Source: Streptomyces sp. H27-C3 (GTDB taxonomy: Bacteria; Actinomycetota; Actinomycetes; Streptomycetales; Streptomycetaceae). Taken from it: a stretch of DNA of 64,000 bases. The stretch spans positions 1 through 64,000 of the forward strand of contig NZ_JASITA010000040.1 in the NCBI RefSeq assembly GCF_030063415.1. The letters are read 5' to 3'. The notes beneath the pieces were generated by a model. The model worked only from the letters and a program-made list of their open reading frames with translations. It did not search any database and was not told the DNA's origin. The translations under genes and the position numbers were made by a program. Below are positions 57,987 through 64,000 of this stretch, in pieces. The number at the start of each line of letters is the position of its first letter. Within the stretch, counting starts at the first letter, position 1.

Positions 57987-58796
57987 ATGACGAGCACAGA
58001 ACGTGACCAGGAGAAGCAAGCGGCGACGGGACGTTTCGAGGGCCGGCGAATTTTGGTGACGGGGGGTTCCAGGGGGCTGGGCGAGCACGTCGTGCGCCTA
58101 CTGCTGTCGGAAGGAGCACGAGTGGCGACGTGTGCGCGGAAGCCCGAGCCACTGGAGGCGCTTCGTAGTTCACTCGATTCGCCCGACGCACTGTTCGCAC
58201 GGCCTCTGGACGTCGCTGCGCCGGAACTGCTGGAACGGTTTGTGGACGATGCCGCGTCAGCGCTGGGCGGCCTGGACGGTGTCGTCGCTTGCGCCGGTGG
58301 CGCACGTGGTCGGGGTATCGCCGAGGCAACGGCTCAAGACTGGTCGGCCACGTGGGAGATGAACGTCGGCCATGTCGCGCGGCTGGTCGCCACAAGTGCC
58401 CCGCACCTGCGGACTACTGGTGGCGGCCCGATCGTCGTGGTGGCCTCGGTCTCGGGTTGGAAGCCGGGTCCACAGGCTCAGTACGGCGCGGCGAAGGCGG
58501 CCCAGATCCACATGGTGTCGTCGTTGGCGAGGGAGCTGGCCACGGACGGCATCCGCGTGAACGCGGTCTCGCCCGGGTCGATGCTCATCCCGGGCAAGCG
58601 ATGGGATCGGATGCGCCAAGAGAACCCATCGGCCTTCGACCGCTTCCGTGCCGAGTTTCCCGGGGGCGACCTGGTGCGTCCGGAGGAAGTGGCGGACGTG
58701 ATCGCGTTCTTGCTTTCGGACGAATCCCGGGCGGTGACAGGAGTCAATCTCCCTGTCGACAAGGGGCAGAACGCGCCGACGCCGGAGGGGTACTGA
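57987..58796 (+). CDS. SDR-family oxidoreductase
   Basis: A 269-residue classical SDR. Cofactor motif VTGGSRGLGEH (about 24-34) with ATCARKP suggesting NADP; the active site is Ser in VASVSGW and YGAAKAA. NAV-S-PGSMLIPG and the C-terminal VTGVNLPVDKGQ are typical. Substrate unknown. Convergent with the XRE regulator (10 bp apart). Confidence 0.85.
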   Translation: MTSTERDQEKQAATGRFEGRRILVTGGSRGLGEHVVRLLLSEGARVATCARKPEPLEALRSSLDSPDALFARPLDVAAPELLERFVDDAASALGGLDGVVACAGGARGRGIAEATAQDWSATWEMNVGHVARLVATSAPHLRTTGGGPIVVVASVSGWKPGPQAQYGAAKAAQIHMVSSLARELATDGIRVNAVSPGSMLIPGKRWDRMRQENPSAFDRFRAEFPGGDLVRPEEVADVIAFLLSDESRAVTGVNLPVDKGQNAPTPEGY

Positions 58797-58805
58797 CTGA
58801 GCGGG

Positions 58806-60191
58806 TCAGGCCGCAGTGCCGAGTATGGGCCTAGCCCGGAGTTCGAATTCGCGCACGATCGGCTCGCCTCGGTGAGGAGCAAGTCGCGTGCGGAAGTCGC
58901 GCAGTGCCTGGACTGATCGCTCGCTGTGGACGCCGCTGAGTAGATCCAGGGCGTTGCTGGCGGTGCCGACTGCCTCGTCCAGCCTGTCCTGCTGGAGGAA
59001 CGCCGTGGCGAGTACCGAGCGGCTGATCGCCTGGCGGCGGCGCCGGTCGCTGTTTGCCTCCACCGACGCGCTCGCGAGGCGCTCGGCCTGGGCTGCCTCG
59101 CCGAGGTCACGGTGGACCAGGGCGGCCTCGGCTTCCAGATAGTGGTGGTCCAGAAAGCGGACCCACGGCGATTCCTCGGCCGGCCCCCGGCTGGTGTCCA
59201 GTCCCCTGCCAGCCGCGTGGAGCGAAGCCGTGGCCTGGCGCGTGTCGCCGAGAGCGGCATAACCGCGGGCGGCCATGGCGTGCAGCCGCATGAGGCCCAG
59301 CGGGCTGCCCGACGACTTGGCGGTCGCGATGCCCGCTCGGGCGAGCGAGACGCCTTCAGCGGGGTTGCCGAGGCTGGTGGCGAGGTGGGACATGCCTGCC
59401 AGGATCTGTCCGCCGAGCACCCGGTCGCCGCCTTCGGCGCACAGTCTGAGTGCCTGGATCATGTAGCGCTCGGCGAGTCCGTAGTCGGCGGTATCGTACG
59501 AGCACCAGCCAGCGGTCGCCGCCATCTTCGCGGCCGACGTGTACAGGAGTCGGCGCTGGTGGCTGGGCATGTTGCGCTGTTGCAGCATGGGTGCGAGCTG
59601 GGTGCTCAGGTAGTGCACGATGCTCGCTCGGACTCCGCCACCACCGAAGCGGTTGTCCATCTCGTCGAACATTTCGATCATCGACTGGACCTGCTCGACG
59701 GGGCCTCCGTCGGCGACAGCGGCTAGGCGTGGGGCCTGATCGTCCTCAAGGAGCCAGAGGAGCCACTGCCGCTGGGGATCCATGAGAGCCGTCGCGACGA
59801 ACGGCACGGCCCCGAGCAGGCTGCGCCGCGAAATGTCGGTGGAGCCTAGCTCCGCGAGCGTGTGCAGTGTTTCACCCACGTCTTCACGGTACGTCAAGGC
59901 CCGTGCAACGACCGGCCGCTGGCCCTGCTCTGGGAACCCGAGGTCGACAGGCGCGATGGGGCGTCCTAAGAAGTCGGCCAGGGCAGCGGCGATGAATTCC
60001 GGGGCGCGATCACGAGGCGTCATACCTTGCAGCCACCGGGTCACGGACGCCTTGTCGTATCGCGTGACCACGCCCTGCAGCGCGGCCAGTTCGTTGACCT
60101 TGCGGGCAAGGGCGGCATGCGAACGACCGGACTCCGAGATCACAGCCGCGAGCGCGGCGTTGGTCTCGCCGGTCCCCCTTGCACTTCCCAT
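58806..60191 (-). CDS. XRE/TPR-type Streptomyces regulator
   Basis: A 461-residue regulator. The N-terminal HTH (about 12-60: AALAAVISESGRSHAALARKVNEL, SVTRWLQGMTPRDRAPE) is followed by a twin-like SRRSLLGAVPF segment and a long run of TPR-like helices (MSHLATSLGNPAEGVSLARA, MAARGYAALGDTRQA). The form is typical of pathway-linked Streptomyces regulators; it lies divergent from the radical SAM operon and may control it. Confidence 0.82.
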   Translation of the reverse strand: MGSARGTGETNAALAAVISESGRSHAALARKVNELAALQGVVTRYDKASVTRWLQGMTPRDRAPEFIAAALADFLGRPIAPVDLGFPEQGQRPVVARALTYREDVGETLHTLAELGSTDISRRSLLGAVPFVATALMDPQRQWLLWLLEDDQAPRLAAVADGGPVEQVQSMIEMFDEMDNRFGGGGVRASIVHYLSTQLAPMLQQRNMPSHQRRLLYTSAAKMAATAGWCSYDTADYGLAERYMIQALRLCAEGGDRVLGGQILAGMSHLATSLGNPAEGVSLARAGIATAKSSGSPLGLMRLHAMAARGYAALGDTRQATASLHAAGRGLDTSRGPAEESPWVRFLDHHYLEAEAALVHRDLGEAAQAERLASASVEANSDRRRRQAISRSVLATAFLQQDRLDEAVGTASNALDLLSGVHSERSVQALRDFRTRLAPHRGEPIVREFELRARPILGTAA

Positions 60192-60402
60192 GCGTAGATG
60201 ATGCCTTGTCGATCACGCTCTGTCCCAGCCTTTCGACACAGGGGCATGAAAGAACAACCTCCGTACAACCGAACAACCCCGCTGCCCCCTCCTCGGATTC
60301 GGTGACAGCATTGAGACTGGGAGGGCTGCGGGCCGACCGTCCCTCCCAGCGAGGACGCTGCTGGAACGTCGCCGATGCCCTCAGCACCGGAGGGAGAACA
60401 CC
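60192..60402. promoter_or_regulatory. divergent promoter region of XRE regulator and radical SAM operon
   Basis: A 211-bp gap with AT-richer segments containing repeated CCGTACAACCGAACAACC-like ACAACC units (60257-60280). Promoters for both directions are expected here. The radical SAM gene has a GGAGGGAGA ribosome binding site. Confidence 0.4.
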
Positions 60403-61923
60403 ATGCAGCCAGTAGTCGTGTTGGACTGCTTCACCGTCGAGCCGAGCGGTCTCGGCGTACCGCCGTACCTGTCGACCTACGTCCGGAACGCCTGGTCGGC
60501 ACTGCGTCGGGCAAGGCCGGAGGCGGACGTCCGGTATGTGACCATCGACGACGTCCGCTGGTGTCTCACTGGCGGAAGGCCCACCGTCGAACCGCCCCAG
60601 AGCGATCCGTTCACGTACTCGACCACGGTCAACCGGGACTCCGCCATTCAGCTTCTGCGGGATGCCGAGATCGTGGTCGTCATCGCCGGAGACGCCGTTC
60701 CCTCCGTCCATCTGCACGCTGTGAACGGGTCGTTCGCGGAGATCGCCCGTGCGCTCGCCTGTGCACGAGGCCGTCGGTACCTCCTCGGGCCGTTGTCCAC
60801 TTACGCCCTGGCCGCTCCTGCGGAGTACGCCGGGCTGTTCGACGCCGTCCACACCCACACGGTGACGTCCGGCGACCTCCTGCTCGGTAGCCACCGCCCC
60901 GCCGCTTACGGGCAGATGCAGCGCGAGCGCGACTCCTTCACCGGCCTCGTCGAGCAGACGCCCTGGCGGCCGATCGCCGAGCTGGAGCTGTACCGCGGCT
61001 GTACCCGGCGCAAATTCTGCGACTTCTGCAACGAGCCAGCGAAGTCCCCTCTCGTCGCCTTCCGCGAGGTTGACGATGTCGTCGCCGAGGCTGCCCAGCT
61101 CTACGCCGCTGGCGTCCGGAACTTCCGACTCGGGCAGCAGACCTGCTTCTTCTCCTATCGCAACCGGGACGAGGACGCGATCCGCGCCCTGCTTGGCGGT
61201 ATCCGGGAGCGCTGCCCCGAGCTGGAAGTGCTCCACATCGACAACGCGGACCCCCTCGCTGTGGCCGCGCCGGTCGGCCTGCGCATCGCCAAGCTGGTGG
61301 CGGACTACTGCACCGAGGGCAACTGCGCGCCGATGGGCATCGAAAGCTTCGACCCGGTAGTCATCGCGAGGAACACCCTCACCTGCACGCCCGAGATCCT
61401 GACGCGGGCCGTCGAACACGTGAACGAGGCGGGCGCCGCCCGTGGTCCCGGTGGTCTGCCGATGCTGCTCCCGGGCCTGAACCTGATCTACGGTCTGCCC
61501 GGCGAGACCCACGGTACCCACGTGGCAAATCTCCGGGGCCTGGCGGAGATTCTCGATGCCGGCCTTCTGTGCCATCGGACGAACGTCCGCCTGGCACGGG
61601 CCTTCCCCGGTACACCGCTGGCCGCGCTCGGCGAGCTGGAGCCGCTGCCCTCGGCGGAGCACTTCCCCTCCTGGAAGGCGGACATCGACTTCACCTGGGA
61701 TCAGCCGATGAAGGAGCGGGTCTACCCAACTGGTTTGCACGTGCCCGGACTTCACAGCTACTTCATCGGCCAGGGCGGCACCTGGTGGCGACGGCTGGGC
61801 TCGTACTCGATCCAGATCGTCGAGCGCGATGCGGCGGTGCCGCTCGGCACTACTGGCGACCTGAAGGTGACCGGCCATGCACCTCGCATGATCTACGGAG
61901 AACGTGTTGCATCCGCTTCGTGA
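60403..61923 (+). CDS. radical SAM protein with CX5CX2C cluster motif
   Basis: A 506-residue radical SAM enzyme with a long N-terminal domain (1-190, B12-binding-like pattern, AEIVVVIAGDAVPS). The cluster motif is Cys200, Cys206 and Cys209 (RGCTRRKFCDFC), CX5CX2C instead of the usual CX3CX2C. The TIM-barrel part has VRNFRLGQQTCFF, HIDNADP and NLIYGLPGETHGTH. The C-terminus is Trp/Tyr-rich. First gene of an operon with racemase-like, HhH-GPD-like and PfkB genes. Reaction unknown. Confidence 0.82.
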   Translation: MQPVVVLDCFTVEPSGLGVPPYLSTYVRNAWSALRRARPEADVRYVTIDDVRWCLTGGRPTVEPPQSDPFTYSTTVNRDSAIQLLRDAEIVVVIAGDAVPSVHLHAVNGSFAEIARALACARGRRYLLGPLSTYALAAPAEYAGLFDAVHTHTVTSGDLLLGSHRPAAYGQMQRERDSFTGLVEQTPWRPIAELELYRGCTRRKFCDFCNEPAKSPLVAFREVDDVVAEAAQLYAAGVRNFRLGQQTCFFSYRNRDEDAIRALLGGIRERCPELEVLHIDNADPLAVAAPVGLRIAKLVADYCTEGNCAPMGIESFDPVVIARNTLTCTPEILTRAVEHVNEAGAARGPGGLPMLLPGLNLIYGLPGETHGTHVANLRGLAEILDAGLLCHRTNVRLARAFPGTPLAALGELEPLPSAEHFPSWKADIDFTWDQPMKERVYPTGLHVPGLHSYFIGQGGTWWRRLGSYSIQIVERDAAVPLGTTGDLKVTGHAPRMIYGERVASAS

Positions 61924-62617
61924 CGGGACGCTCGCGACGTTGGCAGCTCTGGATGCGGCGGCGGACCGCACCATCCGTGCAGGGCTGCTGCTGCCCTGGG
62001 CCAACGTCGCCGTGGAGACCGAATTGACCCGCCTCGGCCTGCGCCACACCGTCTTCCACCATGCTCGTCTCGTACCCGCGTCCAGGACGACGGCGATCGA
62101 CGCCTCATTCTGGCTCGGACTGCGTGAAGCGTCAGCGCAGGCGCTGGACTCGCTGTCCCACATTCCTCTCGACGCAGTGATGCTGGCGTGCACATCAGCG
62201 GGCTTCACCGACGGTCCGCCGCTACCGGGCGGCGTGTTCACCGCCTTCGACGCCCTTCTGCGGGCTCTCGACCAGGCGGCCGTGGCACGCGTGGTACTGG
62301 TTACGCCCTACCCCGCCCTGGTGACCGAAGCGGAATCGGCGGCGTTCGCCGAGGCCGGCGTGGAGGTCTTGGCTCATGCCAGCCTGGGCCTGTCCGACGG
62401 CTATCCCGCGATCACCCCGGATCAGATCCTGTCCCTGGTGGGGCAGCTACCGCAGGAAGCGATCGGGGCTGCCGAAGCAGTGGTCTTCTCGTGCACCGGA
62501 TGGCACACCCTGCCGGTGATCCCTGAACTGGAGCACCGGTTCGGCAAGCCGGTTCTCTCGTCCAACCTCGCCATGGCACTCCTGGCCACCCGAGCCCGTG
62601 CTGGAGTCTGCTCATGA
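61904..62617 (+). CDS. Asp/Glu racemase / maleate isomerase-like protein
   Basis: A 237-residue protein of the arylmalonate decarboxylase/maleate isomerase superfamily. It has LLLPWANVAVETEL near the N-terminus and the two catalytic-type cysteines in MLACTSAGF and VVFSCTGWHTLP. Starts GTG 61904 (ACGGAG ribosome binding site), overlapping the radical SAM gene by 20 bp. It would isomerise or racemise a small carboxylate, perhaps a side-chain of the product. Confidence 0.75.
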   Translation: MLHPLRDGTLATLAALDAAADRTIRAGLLLPWANVAVETELTRLGLRHTVFHHARLVPASRTTAIDASFWLGLREASAQALDSLSHIPLDAVMLACTSAGFTDGPPLPGGVFTAFDALLRALDQAAVARVVLVTPYPALVTEAESAAFAEAGVEVLAHASLGLSDGYPAITPDQILSLVGQLPQEAIGAAEAVVFSCTGWHTLPVIPELEHRFGKPVLSSNLAMALLATRARAGVCS

Positions 62618-63438
62618 CGATCGAGAGAGCGAAGGCGAAGCCGCTTGAGATCCGGCGCGTCCACCGGCTGGTGGCCCGCGCCGCCGGCCTCCCGGATGTG
62701 CAGGCCGAGGTGGAGGCCAATCACAACGAGAACCGCTGGTGGCCGACGTCGATCAGCGATCCACGGGTACGGATGCTCGCCGCTGGCTGGTCCACCCGGG
62801 TCTCCTATCGAATGGTGGAGACGTACGCCCGAGTGATCGCCTCGGCGAACGCTCGTGGCTTCGATAACCTCGTTGCCGCCTCCGACGCCGAGCTTGCACC
62901 GCTTGTACGTCCCATCGGCCTGCCGCAGACCCGGATCGACTACCTCCGCTCCCTATCGGAGCTTCTCCGTGGCTGGGAGAAGGAGGGGACCGACCCGACT
63001 GGGGATGCAGTCGACTGCGATGCCTTGATCCTGGACTTCGCCACGCGGGTGCGAGGCGCGTCCTACAAGGTCGCCCAGTGCGCACTGCTCACCGCCCGCG
63101 GGTATCACTGCGGCATCATCCCAGTGGACTCCGGCATGGTCACCAAGCTCGCACCCGCGTTGGGCCTCGTCCTTCCGACGGGAGCCGTGGCACACGAACG
63201 TATGCGGCACGTTCTTGAAGCGACCGTGCACGCCCGCTCAGCCGAGTTCCGCTCGCTGGTCACCGACAACGAGTACCAGGTGACCATCCCCGAGGGGGCG
63301 GAGCCAACCTGGTTCGCACACCTCGTCTTGATCTACTTCAAGCGCCTGTACCTGAACGGTTCCGCTCCGCAGCTCTGCCGTCGGCGACCGGTCTGCTCGA
63401 AGGTCGTCGACTGCGCACATTGTGCCCGCCGTGCTTGA
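62614..63438 (+). CDS. HhH-GPD-like (DNA-glycosylase-fold) protein
   Basis: A 274-residue helical protein, ATGA-coupled to the racemase-like gene. It resembles the endonuclease III fold: VRMLAAGWSTRVSYRMVE, GLPQTRIDYLRSL in place of the helix-hairpin-helix, RGASYKVAQCAL with Lys152 where the glycosylase has its catalytic Lys, and PVDSGM with Asp172 for the catalytic Asp. A four-Cys C-terminus (LCRRRPVCSKVVDCAHC) recalls the iron-sulfur loop with altered spacing. Phage thymidine-hypermodifying enzymes (aGPT-Pplase) share this fold. In this operon it may act on a nucleotide rather than DNA damage; tentative. Confidence 0.5.
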   Translation: MTIERAKAKPLEIRRVHRLVARAAGLPDVQAEVEANHNENRWWPTSISDPRVRMLAAGWSTRVSYRMVETYARVIASANARGFDNLVAASDAELAPLVRPIGLPQTRIDYLRSLSELLRGWEKEGTDPTGDAVDCDALILDFATRVRGASYKVAQCALLTARGYHCGIIPVDSGMVTKLAPALGLVLPTGAVAHERMRHVLEATVHARSAEFRSLVTDNEYQVTIPEGAEPTWFAHLVLIYFKRLYLNGSAPQLCRRRPVCSKVVDCAHCARRA

Positions 63439-63454
63439 CCTTCTGGAGGACACA

Positions 63455-64000
63455 GTGGAACGGCTTGACGTGATCGGCAACATCAGCCGGGACCGGACCC
63501 GTTATCCCGATCAGCGTGGTGGATCCCGGCTCGGCGGTGCGGCCCTGTTCGTGTCCCTGGCGGCGGCAAGGGCCGGCCGCCGGGCGGCCCCGGTCTGCGT
63601 TCTCGGAGGCGATCTCGCACATCTTCCGGAGTCGCCGGGTCTGGACACGCTCGACTGGACGGCCCGGATCCAGGTCGACGGCGTGTCCACCACCTTCGAC
63701 TTGCAGTACGACCTGCAAGGCGCGCTGGTGGAAGTACGCACGGACTATGGCGTGGCCGAGGGCCTGACCGAGCATGCACTCAGGCACGTGGACCAGCACC
63801 CGGGCGGCACCTACCACGTCTGCTGCCGCCGGCCGCTGGACGTGGCGGCAGTGCTCGACCGACTCGCCGCGAACGGGAGCGACTTCAGCGTGGACTTCTT
63901 CCTGCCGAGCGCGGAGGACATGATCCGCGCTGCCGCCCTCTGGCTGCCGAAGGCGACCACGCTGTTCGTCAACGCCGCCGAGCACCGGCTTCTGAAGCAA
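63455..64000 (+). CDS. PfkB-family sugar/nucleoside kinase (cut by window end)
   Basis: The first 182 residues of a ribokinase-like protein from GTG 63455 (CTGGAGG ribosome binding site). It begins MERLDVIGNISRD and has the first PfkB glycine motif GGSRLGGAALFVSLAAARAG; VDFFLPSAED and LFVNAAEH follow the order of the family. It would phosphorylate a sugar or nucleoside. The catalytic C-terminal motif is beyond the window. Confidence 0.8.
   Translation, partial: MERLDVIGNISRDRTRYPDQRGGSRLGGAALFVSLAAARAGRRAAPVCVLGGDLAHLPESPGLDTLDWTARIQVDGVSTTFDLQYDLQGALVEVRTDYGVAEGLTEHALRHVDQHPGGTYHVCCRRPLDVAAVLDRLAANGSDFSVDFFLPSAEDMIRAAALWLPKATTLFVNAAEHRLLKQ

Noticed and set aside
1..64000. CRISPR arrays, tRNA/rRNA genes, integrase or telomere-type genes
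   Set aside because: No regularly spaced identical repeats, tRNA-like cloverleaves or tyrosine/serine integrase genes were recognised by eye. The plasmid versus integrative nature is therefore left open.

Overview
The window is high-GC actinobacterial DNA, almost certainly Streptomyces: many GTG starts, overlapping ATGA/GTGA stop-start junctions, a WhiB-type regulator, DUF317-, DUF4913- and DUF2637-like proteins, and SCO6880-type secretion genes. It looks like most of a conjugative element (plasmid or integrative element; no integrase is visible) followed by a metabolic island and a resident-type regulatory and biosynthetic segment.

Left edge (1-1.4 kb): IS21-like terminal repeats, a collapsed DUF5655-type gene and an orphan beta-class DNA methyltransferase. 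Region 1.9-9.3 kb (+ strand): a type IV secretion (T4SS) module with a secreted lytic transglycosylase/NlpC-P60 hydrolase, a small two-TM pilin-like protein, a VirB8/TcpC-like anchor, a VirB6/TrbL-like channel protein, an SCO6880-family protein and a VirB4-like ATPase. Region 9.3-26.8 kb: about 20 mostly unrecognised small genes in one + strand train, plus the coupling ATPase (split by a +1 frameshift), two relaxase-family proteins with decayed active sites, a helicase-less protein with two DnaB-N-like domains, a frameshifted cytosine methyltransferase and a RelE-like protein. Fourteen of these unrelated proteins end in the same kind of 34-42 residue tail: an AAxxRS-like opening, a Pro/Ala/Ser stretch, and usually a basic Arg-x-Arg end. 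No T4SS structural protein has it. This is the strongest candidate for an undescribed system, possibly a common export or sorting tag.

Region 26.8-37.8 kb: small accessory genes, then on the - strand the intact relaxase (HxxxHxH), MobC, a three-hairpin oriT candidate, a DUF2637 membrane protein, WhiB, a DnaC/IstB-like ATPase and a replication-initiator-like protein, with a divergent two-HTH regulator. A 34-bp perfect hairpin (38.0 kb) closes this unit. Region 38.2-41.6 kb: a HAD hydrolase, then a visibly AT-richer island with a MAB_1171c-like membrane protein and an ImmA/IrrE-like peptidase, and a second set of IS-like repeats.

Region 41.6-55.2 kb: a tightly coupled 14-gene - strand operon with CMP-Kdo synthetase-like, Nudix, AdoHcyase-like, NAD-epimerase, two phosphotransferases, histidine phosphatase, methyltransferase, P-loop kinase, CgeB-like glycosyltransferase, carbamoyltransferase, thymidylate-synthase-like, GT-B-like and HAD proteins. 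The thymidylate-synthase homologue has Asp where the family has the uracil-reading Asn, which predicts a cytosine nucleotide substrate. Region 55.2-60.2 kb holds small proteins, an anti-sigma-type ATPase, an SDR and an XRE/TPR regulator. From 60.4 kb a + strand operon (radical SAM, Asp/Glu racemase-like, HhH-GPD-like, PfkB kinase) runs off the window. The two operons together suggest a pathway for a modified, glycosylated or carbamoylated pyrimidine nucleotide or nucleoside.
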